Shown here piece by piece: positions 1-8,845 of a DNA stretch of 64,000 bases. Made by a program: the position numbers and the translations under genes. Origin of the DNA: CAWBFD01 sp963788115. GTDB lineage: Bacteria; Actinomycetota; Thermoleophilia; Solirubrobacterales; 70-9. The first letter of the stretch is position 1. The number at the start of each line of letters is the position of its first letter. The DNA lies in NCBI GenBank assembly GCA_963788115.1, contig CAWBFD010000002.1, forward strand, positions 186,001-250,000, written 5' to 3'. The notes under the pieces are model-generated. The model ran no database searches, was not told the origin of the DNA, and worked only from the letters and a program-made list of their open reading frames with translations.

Positions 1-3000
1 CGTCCGCCGCAGACGTCGTCGGCGAGGGCGGCGATCTCGGCCGACGCCTGCTTGCGCTCCATCCGCAGCGGGTTGGCCGCCACCAGGCCCGCCTCGGCCC
101 GGACATCGGCGGCGACGAGCTCCTCGTCGGCGACCGGCAGGTCGACCGGCTCGAGGTCGAGGTACTCCTCGAGCGGGGTGATGAGCTCGCTGAGGTCGAG
201 CCGGTCCGAGAACGCGGACTGCTCGAGTAGCTCGTACCGGCCGACCAGATCCTGGGCGCGTGCGAACCCAAGCTGGCCCACCACCTCGCGCACCTCATCG
301 CCCATCGACTCGAAGAAGCGGGCGCAGTTCTCGGCCGCGGTGTTCACCGACTGCGGCGTGAACTTCTTCAGGCCGTGCTCCTGTGCCTGCTCGGTGGTCT
401 CGATCTGAGTCGCGATGCCCACGTGACAGGTGTCGAGCTGGCAGCCCCGGCAGATCGTGCAACCGAGGGAGACCATCGCCAGGGTCCCGAACGCGACCCG
501 GTTGGCCCCCATGCACAGCACCTTCACGAGGTCGTGGGCGTGGCGATAGCCGCCGTCCGCCCAGATCTCGACCCGATTGCGGATCCCGGCCTCCATCAGC
601 GCTCGATGGACGAGGCGCGTGCCGATGTCGGAGGGCAGCCCCACATGGCGCAGCGCGTGCTGCCGCGCGGCCCCGGTGCCGCCCTCGAAGCCCGACAGCG
701 TGATGATGTCGGCGCCGGCCTTGGCGATCCCGAGGCCGATCGTGCCGACATTCGGCACCACCGGCACCTTCACGGAGACCCGCAGGTCGGGGTTGACCGT
801 CTTCAGCTCGTCGATCAACTCCGCGAGGTCCTCGATCGAGTAGAGGTCGTGGTTGTTCGAGGGCGAGATCAGATCAGTGCCGGGCGAGGCGTTCCTGGCG
901 GCGGCGACCTTCTCTGAGACCTTCTTTCCCGGCAGGTGTCCACCCTCCCCCGGCTTCGCCCCCTGGCCGATCTTGATCTCGGCCACGTATGAGGAGTTGA
1001 GCATCTCGGCCGAGACGCCGAAGCGCCCCGATGCCACCTGCTGGCCCCGCCACTTGCGGTAGTGGCCGTACATGTCCTGGATCTCCCCGCCCTCGCCGTT
1101 GATGCAGAGGATGTTGATCGCCTTCGCCGCCTCGGCGTAGGCGCGGAAGGCAGGCTCGGACTGGGAGCCGAAGCTCATCGACGAGATCACGATCGGGTAG
1201 GCGTGATGGCCGATCCCCGCGTCGACGGCGTCGGGATCGATCGGATCCCGGTCGGACCGCAGGCGGACGATGTGGCGCATCGAGATCGGGCTCTCCGACT
1301 CCAGGTCGCGGACCTTCTGCGAGTAGTCCGCGTAGGAGGCGGTGCCGTTGGCCGCGGCGACCGCGGCCTTGTACACCTTCGGATAGAAGCGGAAGGTCTT
1401 GGCCGGCTTCGCCTCGTCGTCGCCCCGCAGGATCTGCTGGCGCCGGTCGGTATCACCGTCCAGATCCTCGAAGCCCACGCCGGCCCGGTCCGACGCGACG
1501 AACGCCTCCGTCTGGAAGATCTCCGCCAGCTGGGGCTTGACCCCGATCGAGGAGAACTGGCGCGCGTAGCCCCGGACCTCGTGGATGCCGATCGTGGAGA
1601 TCACCTTCTCGATCCCCTTGCGCAGCGCCGCGCAGATGTTCGAGACGTCCTCCTGATAGTCGTCGACGCAGATCACCTCGAGCATCACGTAGGGGGAGAC
1701 GCCGTTGGCGCCGAGTCCGAGCGCGAGCACGACGTCGTGGACGTTGCGGATCGCGCCCGAGCGCAGCACGATCGAGCAGCGCCGCCGCAGGTTCTCCCGG
1801 CCCGCCTCCACCCTGAAGGTCCGCAGCGCCTGATCGACGGCCGAGAGCGCCAGGTGAGGATCGAGATAGCGCCGATCGCCGTCGAAGACGACGCGGTCGG
1901 TGAGCACCACCAGCTCGGCGCCGTCGCGCACACGCTTGACCGCCTCTTGGCGGATCCGATCGATCGCACCGCGGGTGGTCTCCGACTCGAGCAGGGCGGT
2001 GTCGATCGCGGCGGTCCGGCCGCGGAACTCCTCCCACAGGTCCTCCATCAGGTAGGTCTTGTGCTCGCGAGCGATCCGCCGATAGGTCTCATCGGACAGC
2101 GGTGCAAGATCGTGATGACCGCCCAGGATCACCGGGAACGACGTCTCGATCGCGCCGGTGTCGGTGGCGGGGTCGTGGATGGAGGGCCGGCGGCCGAATA
2201 CGGCCCGGGTCGAGAAGTGCTCGATCTCACGCTCGCGGTCGATCGCCGGGTTCGTGACCACGGCCACCGTCTCCTTGAAGTAGTCGGCGAGGTTCTGGCG
2301 CTCCGGTGAGAGCGCCGCCAGTGCCCCGTCGTAGCCGAGCGAGCCGATCGGCTCGGCCCCGTTCGAGGCCATCTGCTGGCAGAGCTTGACGTCATCGCGC
2401 TGCCAGCCGAAGCCCGCCAGGACCCGGTCGGCGACCTTGACCGGCTCGGACGGCCCGGCCGAGGTGTAGCCGGGGATCTCGGCCCCCTCCAGCGGCCCCC
2501 CGGTGTGGAGCGCCCGCTCGTATCCCCCGACCTCTGAGTCGCCCGTGCGCTCGCCCCAGCGGGCCGCCACCAGGCGCTGCATGTCGGCGTGCTCGTGGAG
2601 TCGGGCGCGGCGCCGTTCGCGGTCGACCGTGACCAGGAGCTTCTCCCCGGGCCCGAGCGGCAGCGGCTCGGAAACCATCTCGCTGACCCCGACCACGCCC
2701 GGCTCCGAGCTGAAGATGAAGTCCTCGCGAGTCTCCAACCTCCACAGGGGGCGCAGGCCGAGTGCGTCTGCGGAGAACACGCATTCGTCGCCGTAGCGGG
2801 CGATCAGCGCCACCGGCCCCTGCGCGAACGGGCCCATCGCCTGTCGCAGGTACATGAAGAACGGGTGCAGCTCCTGGGGGAGCGAGCGGACCTCGTCGAC
2901 GATCGGCGGCACGACCATCTCCATCGCCTCGGCCAGCGACAGCCCCTCGCGACGGATCAGCGTGTCGACCACGCGGCTCAGATCCTGGGAGTCGGACGAG

Positions 3001-3887
3001 CCCGGCTGGATCGGGACGCCGAGCATGCGCGCCTCCTGACGAAGCTGCTCGATCGTGTTGATCTCGCCGTTGTGGCCGAGGACGGCGAACGGCTGCACCC
3101 GCTTGAACGACGGCCAGGTGTTGGTCGAGTAGCGGTTGTGGCCGAAGCAGGCGACCGTCTCGAAGCGCTCGTCCCGGAGGTCCGGGTAGTAGCCGCCGAG
3201 CACCCGCGGTGCGCCCATCACCTTGTAGACGCAGGTCGAGGTGGAGAACGATGGGACGTGGAAGCCAAGCTCGCGCTCGAGCTCGACCATCAGGTCGAAG
3301 AGGACCGCCTCGGCCCGGTCTGAGTCAGCGACGAGGCCGCCCACCTGCCAGAAGTGGGGCTCCTCCTCGCGAGCGGTGGCCCCGAGCGCCTGGGAGTCGA
3401 CCTCGCCGGTGCGCTCGGCCAGGATGCGGAAGCCACCGCGGCCGAGAACCTCGCGGGCGTCGTGGCGCGCCCTCTCGAGATCCTGGGATCGATCCACGAA
3501 TACATGCGCGACGGCGAATGCGTAGTCCAGGGCGAGCGACGGGCTGTGGCCGCCGGCGCGGACTTCCTCCGCCCAGATCTTGCGGGGGATGTCGACGAGA
3601 ATCCCGCAGCCGTCTCCCTCGCCGTCGACGTTGCCCGCGCGATGGAGCATCTTCTGGAGGTTGGCCAGCGCCAGAGTCACCGGCTCGCGGCTGGGCGCGC
3701 CATCCTTGCGCACCGAGGCGTAGATCGCGCAGGCGTCGCGATCCTCGACGCTCGGGGGAGAGACGCGCGGACGCCAGGGAAGCTCCGGTGAGTAGCGGCG
3801 CGGCTCGGCCATGCGCTCGCCCACGGCCCGGGGCGCGCGCGGGCGTTCGGGCACGGACGGGGGACGACGGGAAGAGCTTGGCGGCAC
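1..3887 (-). CDS. gltB: Glutamate synthase large subunit (partial, C-terminal end cut by window edge)
   Basis: Transfers the glutamine amide to 2-oxoglutarate to make glutamate in nitrogen assimilation. About 1295 residues are visible of a family near 1500. The N-terminal class II amidotransferase domain has its probable catalytic Cys near residue 53 (RDACAIYA) after a removable leader. The FMN/2-oxoglutarate domain follows, with PGEGGHLPGKKV. The 3Fe-4S cysteines lie in GCTICRGCQLDTCHVG (about 410-480), with canonical Cys-x5-Cys-x4-Cys spacing and one extra Cys. I chose the GTG at 3887 because GGAGGT lies five bases upstream (3898-3893). An in-frame ATG at 3812 would remove 25 residues. The C-terminal beta-helix is mostly outside the window, and no small subunit (gltD) is visible. 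Family assignment is secure; the exact start is less so. Confidence 0.95.
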   Translation of the reverse strand, partial: MPPSSSRRPPSVPERPRAPRAVGERMAEPRRYSPELPWRPRVSPPSVEDRDACAIYASVRKDGAPSREPVTLALANLQKMLHRAGNVDGEGDGCGILVDIPRKIWAEEVRAGGHSPSLALDYAFAVAHVFVDRSQDLERARHDAREVLGRGGFRILAERTGEVDSQALGATAREEEPHFWQVGGLVADSDRAEAVLFDLMVELERELGFHVPSFSTSTCVYKVMGAPRVLGGYYPDLRDERFETVACFGHNRYSTNTWPSFKRVQPFAVLGHNGEINTIEQLRQEARMLGVPIQPGSSDSQDLSRVVDTLIRREGLSLAEAMEMVVPPIVDEVRSLPQELHPFFMYLRQAMGPFAQGPVALIARYGDECVFSADALGLRPLWRLETREDFIFSSEPGVVGVSEMVSEPLPLGPGEKLLVTVDRERRRARLHEHADMQRLVAARWGERTGDSEVGGYERALHTGGPLEGAEIPGYTSAGPSEPVKVADRVLAGFGWQRDDVKLCQQMASNGAEPIGSLGYDGALAALSPERQNLADYFKETVAVVTNPAIDREREIEHFSTRAVFGRRPSIHDPATDTGAIETSFPVILGGHHDLAPLSDETYRRIAREHKTYLMEDLWEEFRGRTAAIDTALLESETTRGAIDRIRQEAVKRVRDGAELVVLTDRVVFDGDRRYLDPHLALSAVDQALRTFRVEAGRENLRRRCSIVLRSGAIRNVHDVVLALGLGANGVSPYVMLEVICVDDYQEDVSNICAALRKGIEKVISTIGIHEVRGYARQFSSIGVKPQLAEIFQTEAFVASDRAGVGFEDLDGDTDRRQQILRGDDEAKPAKTFRFYPKVYKAAVAAANGTASYADYSQKVRDLESESPISMRHIVRLRSDRDPIDPDAVDAGIGHHAYPIVISSMSFGSQSEPAFRAYAEAAKAINILCINGEGGEIQDMYGHYRKWRGQQVASGRFGVSAEMLNSSYVAEIKIGQGAKPGEGGHLPGKKVSEKVAAARNASPGTDLISPSNNHDLYSIEDLAELIDELKTVNPDLRVSVKVPVVPNVGTIGLGIAKAGADIITLSGFEGGTGAARQHALRHVGLPSDIGTRLVHRALMEAGIRNRVEIWADGGYRHAHDLVKVLCMGANRVAFGTLAMVSLGCTICRGCQLDTCHVGIATQIETTEQAQEHGLKKFTPQSVNTAAENCARFFESMGDEVREVVGQLGFARAQDLVGRYELLEQSAFSDRLDLSELITPLEEYLDLEPVDLPVADEELVAADVRAEAGLVAANPLRMERKQASAEIAALADDVCGG

Positions 3888-3950
3888 GTTCTACCTCCGG
3901 TTCCGCGCCTTCTTCGAGCGGGCGCGCGACGGGGACGAAACGGAGCGAGG

Positions 3951-3956
3951 ATTATA
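3951..3956 (-). promoter_or_regulatory. Probable -10 box of gltB
   Basis: A perfect TATAAT on the minus strand lies about 63 bases before the gltB GTG, which would leave a leader of roughly 55 bases carrying the GGAGGT ribosome site. No good -35 box is visible 16-18 bases further upstream. The rest of the gap to 4126 shows nothing recognisable. Confidence 0.5.
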
Positions 3957-4126
3957 GAGACGGCCGGGCCGGATCGCCGGGGCACGACGGTGCCGGAAGT
4001 CACACTCGAGGCGGGTGCCCGGCGCATGGACTGCGCGCCGAAGCGCCCTCGGAGAGCCCGCTGTTCCAGTAGAGCGACTGTGCGAGCTGCTCAACAACCC
4101 CTCGCGGCTGGGCCTTGTATCGACGC

Positions 4127-4858
4127 TCAGGCCGGGGGATGCCCCTCGAGCTCGATCCAGAGCGCGCGGGCGCGAGCCCGGACCGTCCCGTCCGGCCCGA
4201 TGATCGCCGAGCCCGCCTCGAGCTTGCGATCGTCGCGCTCGAGTGGCCAGGCGAGGACGATGTGCGGTTCGTCCGCGCGCACGGGCGCCTCCAGCGAGGC
4301 GGTGAGCCGAGCCAGCACGGCCGGCGTCTCCTCGAACGCACCGAACCGGGCCACGGCCACGGCGGACGGACAATCGAGCGCCGCCCAGACGATCTCGCTG
4401 CGAACGTCGCCGCTGGCGTCGGCCCATTCGGAGGTCGGTAGCCAGTGGCTTGCGTCGAGCGCCTCGCGACCGGCGACCGGGCCGGTGAAGATCGCGAGCC
4501 CGTCGCCATCCTCGCGCCTCGGGCCGCACACGAAGCAGGTGGGAAAGTGGTGGCGCTCCCTCCATGGATACCGGTGGCTGGCCTCATAGGCGGAGCCGAG
4601 CGTGATCGGCTCGGGGACCTCGAGCGCGAGGGCGTCGAGCGCCCGCCCCTCGGCGACCAGCGACTCGTCATCCCGCCGAAGCCGGACTCCGTCGGCGTCC
4701 CGTTCCACCGCCAGCGCCTCGTCGAGCGGAGGCGGCTGTCGCAGGGTCACCTCCGCGGCGCGAGCGTCCAGGAGGCGGGCCACTGCGCCGCTGGCGTAGC
4801 CGCCGTTGGCGGTCGCGGGCGGCCCGTTGAAACGCGACGGAATCGCGACGGTCCTCAT
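4127..4858 (-). CDS. Hotdog-fold thioesterase-like protein
   Basis: About 243 residues. The HHFPTCFVCGPRRE segment followed by GDGLAIFTGPV resembles actinobacterial PaaI/acyl-CoA-thioesterase-like hotdog proteins that carry a CFVCG signature. The N-terminal SRFNGPPATANGGYASG stretch is typical of the same group. Two hotdog halves are likely, roughly residues 1-110 and 120-240. Substrate is unknown. I chose the ATG at 4858 because homology-like sequence starts there; a GTG at 4900 and an ATG at 4888 are in frame, and none has a strong ribosome site. The gene stands alone between gltB and the repeat-bearing AbiEi-like locus, so context gives no pathway. Annotation rests on motif recognition. 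Confidence 0.6.
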   Translation of the reverse strand: MRTVAIPSRFNGPPATANGGYASGAVARLLDARAAEVTLRQPPPLDEALAVERDADGVRLRRDDESLVAEGRALDALALEVPEPITLGSAYEASHRYPWRERHHFPTCFVCGPRREDGDGLAIFTGPVAGREALDASHWLPTSEWADASGDVRSEIVWAALDCPSAVAVARFGAFEETPAVLARLTASLEAPVRADEPHIVLAWPLERDDRKLEAGSAIIGPDGTVRARARALWIELEGHPPA

Positions 4859-4883
4859 TGGCGGTGCTGCGACATGGACGCCC

Positions 4884-4906
4884 CCCATAGCCCAACCCAC
4901 TATGGG
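4884..4906. promoter_or_regulatory. Inverted repeat upstream of the hotdog gene
   Basis: Perfect 7-bp arms CCCATAG and CTATGGG separated by nine bases, 26-48 bases before the chosen start at 4858. It could be an operator or a leader hairpin of the hotdog gene. If the GTG at 4900 were the true start it would overlap the coding region. Confidence 0.3.
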
Positions 4907-4929
4907 CTGCCGCGGCGCGGGCGAGTGTG

Positions 4930-5001
4930 CCCGCCGTCACATTCCCCTGTGATCCCGCCGTCACATTCCCCTGTGATCCCGCCGTCACATTCCCCTGTGA
5001 T
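4930..5001. repeat. Three perfect tandem copies of a 24-bp unit
   Basis: Copies at 4930-4953, 4954-4977 and 4978-5001 are identical. Each contains the inverted repeat TCACATTCCCCTGTGA. The third copy runs over the stop codon of the AbiEi-like gene (4985), and its last base is the first base of 39-bp element A. The units are contiguous, without spacers, so this is not a CRISPR array. Confidence 0.95.
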
Positions 5002-5968
5002 TGTCGGGTTGTGTACCGGCACGGTTGCTAACCCGACAAGGTCGGAGGAACGGGGCTGTCTGCCGCGCGAGCGTTCGAAGCGAAGCGATCGTCCGGGCTC
5101 GCCGACCGACGACCCGCCCCCACGTCACTCTGATCACTCTCTCCCCGCTGGCCTCGAGGAGGGCTTGGCGCTCGGCGTCGTCGTGGCGGGCCAGTTCGTT
5201 TTCGTGCCAGGCAGCACCGTCCGCCTCAACCACCAAGCGGCGGTCCGCCCAGCGAAAGTCGGGGACAACGCGTCGTCCGCCGATCACAAGCGGGACGTTG
5301 ATGTCGGGACGTTCGAAACCCGCCTCCAAGAGTAGATCCAGCACCACGTCCTCAAGGAGACTTCGCGTCGGAACGGCGCCGGTGGCGACGATCCGCCGAA
5401 GGGTTGCGGCACCCGGGCGCCGTTCCTGCTGCTCGAGGACGCCGAGGAGGTCCTGCACGCCCAGCAGCCGCAGGGAGAGCGCTTGGCGAACCGCGCGGCG
5501 AGCGGCCGCGTACGGGAGCTCAGACGCGAGGTCGATGCAGGTCCGCGCCGGCGCCGTCACCGGGATCTGCCGGTGACGGCGGACGTCCCGAGGCTCGAGC
5601 AGGCACGTGCGGTGGACGCGGATTCCGGGATGTGCCCTGGGGGTGGTGTCGCGAATCGTCACCTCGGGGTACCGCTCCTCCCACTCCATTAGGCCCCACA
5701 AGGCTGCTGCGGAGAGATGACTCAGGACTGCCCCCGGTCCACATGCCTTCGCCGCCGCCAGGAAGCGACCCTCGAGCGACACACCGCGGTGGCCGATCGC
5801 GTACACGCCCCGGTGGAGTCGATGAAGGCCGCCACGGTTGACTCGCGTGGCGACCGCTCGCGCCGAGAGCCCGCATTCGCGAAGCTCTCCGACCGAGAGC
5901 ACGCCCCACTGTTCAGCAGCCATCCACGCGATGCGCACATCCGGGGCGTTGTCGGCATTCGGACCCAT
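4985..5968 (-). CDS. AbiEi-like winged-helix protein with C-terminal DUF559 (Vsr-like) domain
   Basis: 327 residues. Residues about 10-60 (AAEQWGVLSVGELRECGLS...RLHRGVYAIG) match the AbiEi-family antitoxin N-terminal winged helix. Residues about 195-300 form a DUF559/Vsr-like nuclease-fold domain with VVPDFRW, VVEADG and ERVIRVTW. No toxin partner lies next to it, so it is an orphan. I chose the ATG at 5968 because conserved sequence starts just after it; a longer frame reaches 6064. The start codon lies inside 39-bp element C and the last codons lie inside element A and a tandem repeat. AbiEi proteins are known autorepressors that bind inverted repeats, which would fit. A paralogue sits at 36948. 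Nuclease activity is untested and inferred from the fold. Confidence 0.75.
   Translation of the reverse strand: MGPNADNAPDVRIAWMAAEQWGVLSVGELRECGLSARAVATRVNRGGLHRLHRGVYAIGHRGVSLEGRFLAAAKACGPGAVLSHLSAAALWGLMEWEERYPEVTIRDTTPRAHPGIRVHRTCLLEPRDVRRHRQIPVTAPARTCIDLASELPYAAARRAVRQALSLRLLGVQDLLGVLEQQERRPGAATLRRIVATGAVPTRSLLEDVVLDLLLEAGFERPDINVPLVIGGRRVVPDFRWADRRLVVEADGAAWHENELARHDDAERQALLEASGERVIRVTWGRVVGRRARTIASLRTLARQTAPFLRPCRVSNRAGTQPDNHRGM
5001..5039 (+). repeat. 39-bp palindromic element, copy A
   Basis: Perfect 10-bp terminal arms TTGTCGGGTT and AACCCGACAA enclose 19 bases with a TACCG box starting at offset 14. Same length and same conserved positions as copies at 5949-5987 (inverted) and 33555-33593. 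It lies in the 3' end of the AbiEi-like gene and abuts the 24-bp tandem array. Confidence 0.85.
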
Positions 5969-5987
5969 GCGGTACTGAACCCGACAA
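5949..5987 (-). repeat. 39-bp palindromic element, copy C (inverted relative to A)
   Basis: Read on the minus strand it begins TTGTCGGGTTCAGTACCG and ends GCCGACAA, exactly 39 bases. It shares TTGTCGGGTT, the TACCG box at the same offset and the closing CCGACAA with copy A. The start codon of the AbiEi-like gene (5968-5966) is in the middle of it, so a protein bound here would block transcription or translation of that gene. Confidence 0.85.
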
Positions 5988-6055
5988 TCCCGAGAAATGG
6001 GACGGCGCCCCCGGCGGCGGATGCCCATGGCCCCGGTGCCAGCGACATGGGCGCA

Positions 6056-6061
6056 TATATT
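6056..6061 (+). promoter_or_regulatory. Leaderless-type -10 box of the parA-like gene
   Basis: TATATT inside CATATATTCA ends eight bases before the ATG at 6070. The normal start-point distance would place the first transcribed base at or next to the ATG. The same decamer with the same spacing precedes the glycyl-tRNA synthetase gene. Confidence 0.55.
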
Positions 6062-6069
6062 CACGCCCG

Positions 6070-6873
6070 ATGGCGGTCACGATCGCGGTCCTCTCGCAGA
6101 AGGGCGGCACCGGAAAGACGACGATGGTGCGCTCGCTGGCCGACGTCTTCGAGCGCGTCGGGCTCGATGTGGTCGCGGTCGATGCCGATCCACAGGGCAA
6201 CCTCTCGGACTACTTCGACACCCCACCGGACGTCAACCCGACGCTCGGCGACGTGCTCCAGGGACAGGCGCGCGCTGCCGACGCGGTCCACGGCAGAGTG
6301 ATCCCGGCCAACCTCGCCCTGGCCGAGGGCGAGCTGGCGCTTGCCGGCAAGATCGGCCGCGAGGTCACCCTGCGGCGGGCGCTGATGGATCTCAAGCGCC
6401 AGCGGGAGCTGATCCTGATCGACTGTCCGCCCACTTTGGGCCTGTTGACCGTGAACGCCCTCGTCGCCTCGACCCACGCCATCCTCTCCACCGAGGCCCA
6501 GTACTTCTCGCTCCAGGGAATGGAGCAGGCGGTGGAGGTGGTCGACCTCGCCCGCGACTCGCTCAACCCGGAGCTCGAGCTCCTGGGCGTGTGCCTCAAC
6601 ATCGCCAACATGCGAACCAGGCACGCGCGCCAGACGCTCGAGGCGCTGCGCGAGCGTTTCGGCGACAAGCTCTTTCGCACCGTGATCCGCCAGTCGATCG
6701 CGTATGCGGAGTCGGCCGAGCGCGCGGTGCCGATCCTCGACTATCGCCCCGACCGCGGCGCCGACTACCTCTCGCTCGCCGCCGAGATCCTCCGCCGGCT
6801 CCAGATGCCGGAGCTGCTGGCCCGGCTCGACGAGCTGAGCGCGGAGGTCGTCCCGGCGGAAGCCCGAGCGTGA
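6070..6873 (+). CDS. ParA/MinD-family ATPase
   Basis: 267 residues, normal length for a chromosomal ParA/Soj-type ATPase. The deviant Walker A motif KGGTGKTT is at residues 11-18, Walker A' DADPQGN follows at about 39-45, and Walker B is LILIDCPPTLG near 113-123. ParA proteins are cytosolic and drive chromosome or cargo partition together with a ParB-type partner; none is visible here, so its cargo is unknown. It is divergent from the AbiEi-like gene and likely transcribed leaderless from TATATT at 6056. A GMC oxidoreductase remnant follows 30 bases downstream on the same strand. It could be an orphan ParA rather than the main segregation ATPase. Confidence 0.85.
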   Translation: MAVTIAVLSQKGGTGKTTMVRSLADVFERVGLDVVAVDADPQGNLSDYFDTPPDVNPTLGDVLQGQARAADAVHGRVIPANLALAEGELALAGKIGREVTLRRALMDLKRQRELILIDCPPTLGLLTVNALVASTHAILSTEAQYFSLQGMEQAVEVVDLARDSLNPELELLGVCLNIANMRTRHARQTLEALRERFGDKLFRTVIRQSIAYAESAERAVPILDYRPDRGADYLSLAAEILRRLQMPELLARLDELSAEVVPAEARA

Positions 6874-6903
6874 TGGCGCTCCCGGTCGCGGGCTTCTGAT
6901 CAG

Positions 6904-8384
6904 ATGCCGGCCACGGGGGGCAGCCATGATGTGCTCGTTCTCGGCGGAGGCACTGCGGGCTGCGTGCTGGCCGCCCGCCTGTCGGAGGACCCCGCGTGTT
7001 CCGTCTGCCTCGTGGAAGCCGGGCCCGACTACGGATCGTTCGAAGGCGGGCGTTGGCCGGCCGAGATGATCGACCCGCGCACGCCGTCTGACACCCACGA
7101 CTGGGAGCCCGGCGGCGAGCTGTCGCTGGCGCGGGCGAGGGTGATCGGGGGCTGCTCGGCCCATAACGCGGCCTTCGTCGCCTGGGGCCATCCGTCCGAC
7201 TACGACGGGTGGGACGCACCGGCTGGAGTTTCGAGGCGCTGGAGCCATACCTGCGCCGTGCCGAGTCCGCGATCGGAACGCGACCGATCGAGGACTCTGA
7301 GCTGGGGCCGTGGGCGCGAGCGGTCGTCGACGGCGCCGAGGCGTCGGGCATCCCGGTTCTGGATGACTTCAACGATCCCAGCCACGGCGTCGGGCTCCTG
7401 CGGCTCAATGTGCAGCGCTCAGCGCGCTGGAGCACCGCCTTCGCATATCTGGACCGCGCGCGCGAGCGGAAGAACCTGACGGTGGTCGACCAGGCGCTCG
7501 TCGATCACGTCGTGGTCGACGGCGCCAGCGCGACCGGCGCCGTCGTCATCCGTGAAGGACGGCGAATCGAGCTGGCCGCCGAGGTCGTGATCGTCAGCGC
7601 CGGCGCCTTCGGGTCGCCGTCGATCCTCATGCGGAGCGGGATCGGGCCGAGCAACCACCTGCGGGAGGTCGGCGTCGAGCCCACGGCCGAGCTCCCCGGC
7701 GTCGGAGGGAACCTTCAGGACCATTTCGGAGTCGTGACCGTGTTCAGACCAACGGACCAGCTTGTGAGGGAGCTGGCCGTGCAGGACGCCGGTGGACGCA
7801 TGATCGCCAGCGGGTCGATCGTCAAGGCCAGGAGCTCTGCTTGTCCGCAGGGGACCTGGGACCTGCACCTCGTCTCATGGTCGGCACTCGATGCCCAGGG
7901 GATCACGGGAAAGGCGTGGCGAGCCCAGCTCAGCGCCTATGCGATGAGGCCCCTCTCCAAGGGCGGCGTCCGCCTGCGCGACGCCAATCCCGAGTCGCAC
8001 CCCGAGGTCGAGCTCGGTTACATCTCTGATCCCGAAGGCCGCGATCTGTCGATACTCATCGACGCAGTCGGCCTCGCACGCCGGATTGCCGCGAGCGAGC
8101 CGATCTCGCGGCTGATCGAAGGCGAGTCGGTGCCGGGTCCCGACGCGCCTGACATCGAGTCCTTCATCCGAGGGAACGTGCGTGGCTACTTCCATCCTGT
8201 TGGCACATGTGCGATCGGCTCGACGCCCGAGGCAGGCGCCGTCGTCGACGGCGCCTGCCGGGTGCACGGCCTGGAGAACCTCTACGTCTGCGACGCCTCG
8301 GTGATCCCGACGATCCCGCGCGCGAACACGAACTTGACCACGATCGCAATCGCCGAGCGGATCGCCGGCGAGCTGAAAGGATGA
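6904..8384 (+). pseudogene. GMC-family oxidoreductase, frameshifted
   Basis: Two frames together give one FAD-dependent glucose-methanol-choline oxidoreductase of about 490 residues. The first (from 6904) has the Rossmann motif VLVLGGGTAGCVLAARL and reads to SDYDGWDA. The second continues from about 7217 with TGWSFEALEPYLRRAES to GCRVHGLENLYVCDAS and the C-terminal catalytic region RGYFHPVGTCAIG. One missing base near 7217 (GACGC|ACC) explains the break. Substrate is unknown; GMC enzymes oxidise alcohols. It is four bases upstream of a SnoaL-like gene, so they probably formed an operon. Either a genuine recent pseudogene or a base-calling error. Confidence 0.85.
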
Positions 8385-8388
8385 CCCG

Positions 8389-8823
8389 GTGAACGACAGC
8401 GATGCGCCGGAGGCGCTCGAGGACACGATCGCCCGCTACAACGGTGCCTGGAACGCGCACGACGTCGACGCGATCGTTTCGATGCACGCGGCCGACATGG
8501 TGTTCGAGAACCACACCGCGGGCGAGGCCGCGCAGGGCGAGGAGGTGCGTGGCCACATCGGCGCGATCTTCGAGACGTGGCCCGACATCCGCTTCGAGAC
8601 CCGGCGGGCGTACGTCCGAGCTGGCCTGGTGGTCCAGGAGTGGACGGCCACCGCGACTCACGCCAAGGCCATGGAGCGCGGCGATCTCGTCGCCGAGCCC
8701 ACTGGCAACGTCGTGACCTGGGACGGCCTCGACGTGATCCCGTTCGAGAACGGGCTGGTCAAGCGGAAGGACGTGTATTCGGACTCGGTCTCGATCCTCC
8801 GCCAGATCGGGCTGCTCGATTAA
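8389..8823 (+). CDS. SnoaL-like / NTF2-fold protein
   Basis: 144 residues with an NTF2-like pattern: an N-terminal helix (RYNGAWNAHDVDAIVSMHAADMVFENH), GHIGAIFETWPDIRFE, then beta strands ending in ENGLVKRKDVYSDSVSILRQIG. This resembles SnoaL-type polyketide cyclases and the many nuclear-transport-factor-2-like proteins of unknown activity. It starts at a GTG four bases after the GMC oxidoreductase stop, which suggests co-transcription. No catalytic assignment is possible from sequence alone. Confidence 0.75.
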   Translation: MNDSDAPEALEDTIARYNGAWNAHDVDAIVSMHAADMVFENHTAGEAAQGEEVRGHIGAIFETWPDIRFETRRAYVRAGLVVQEWTATATHAKAMERGDLVAEPTGNVVTWDGLDVIPFENGLVKRKDVYSDSVSILRQIGLLD

Positions 8824-8845
8824 GCGGGCACGCGGGCCTCAGTCG

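Noticed and set aside
4930..5001. Three CRP-binding sites
   Set aside because: The half-sites are in everted order (TCACA-N6-TGTGA), not TGTGA-N6-TCACA; the spacing between units gives N8, not N6.
4445..5335. Plus-strand frame with repeated PPSHSPVI
   Set aside because: It translates the 24-bp repeat and the antisense of the hotdog and AbiEi-like genes; no ribosome site or homology.
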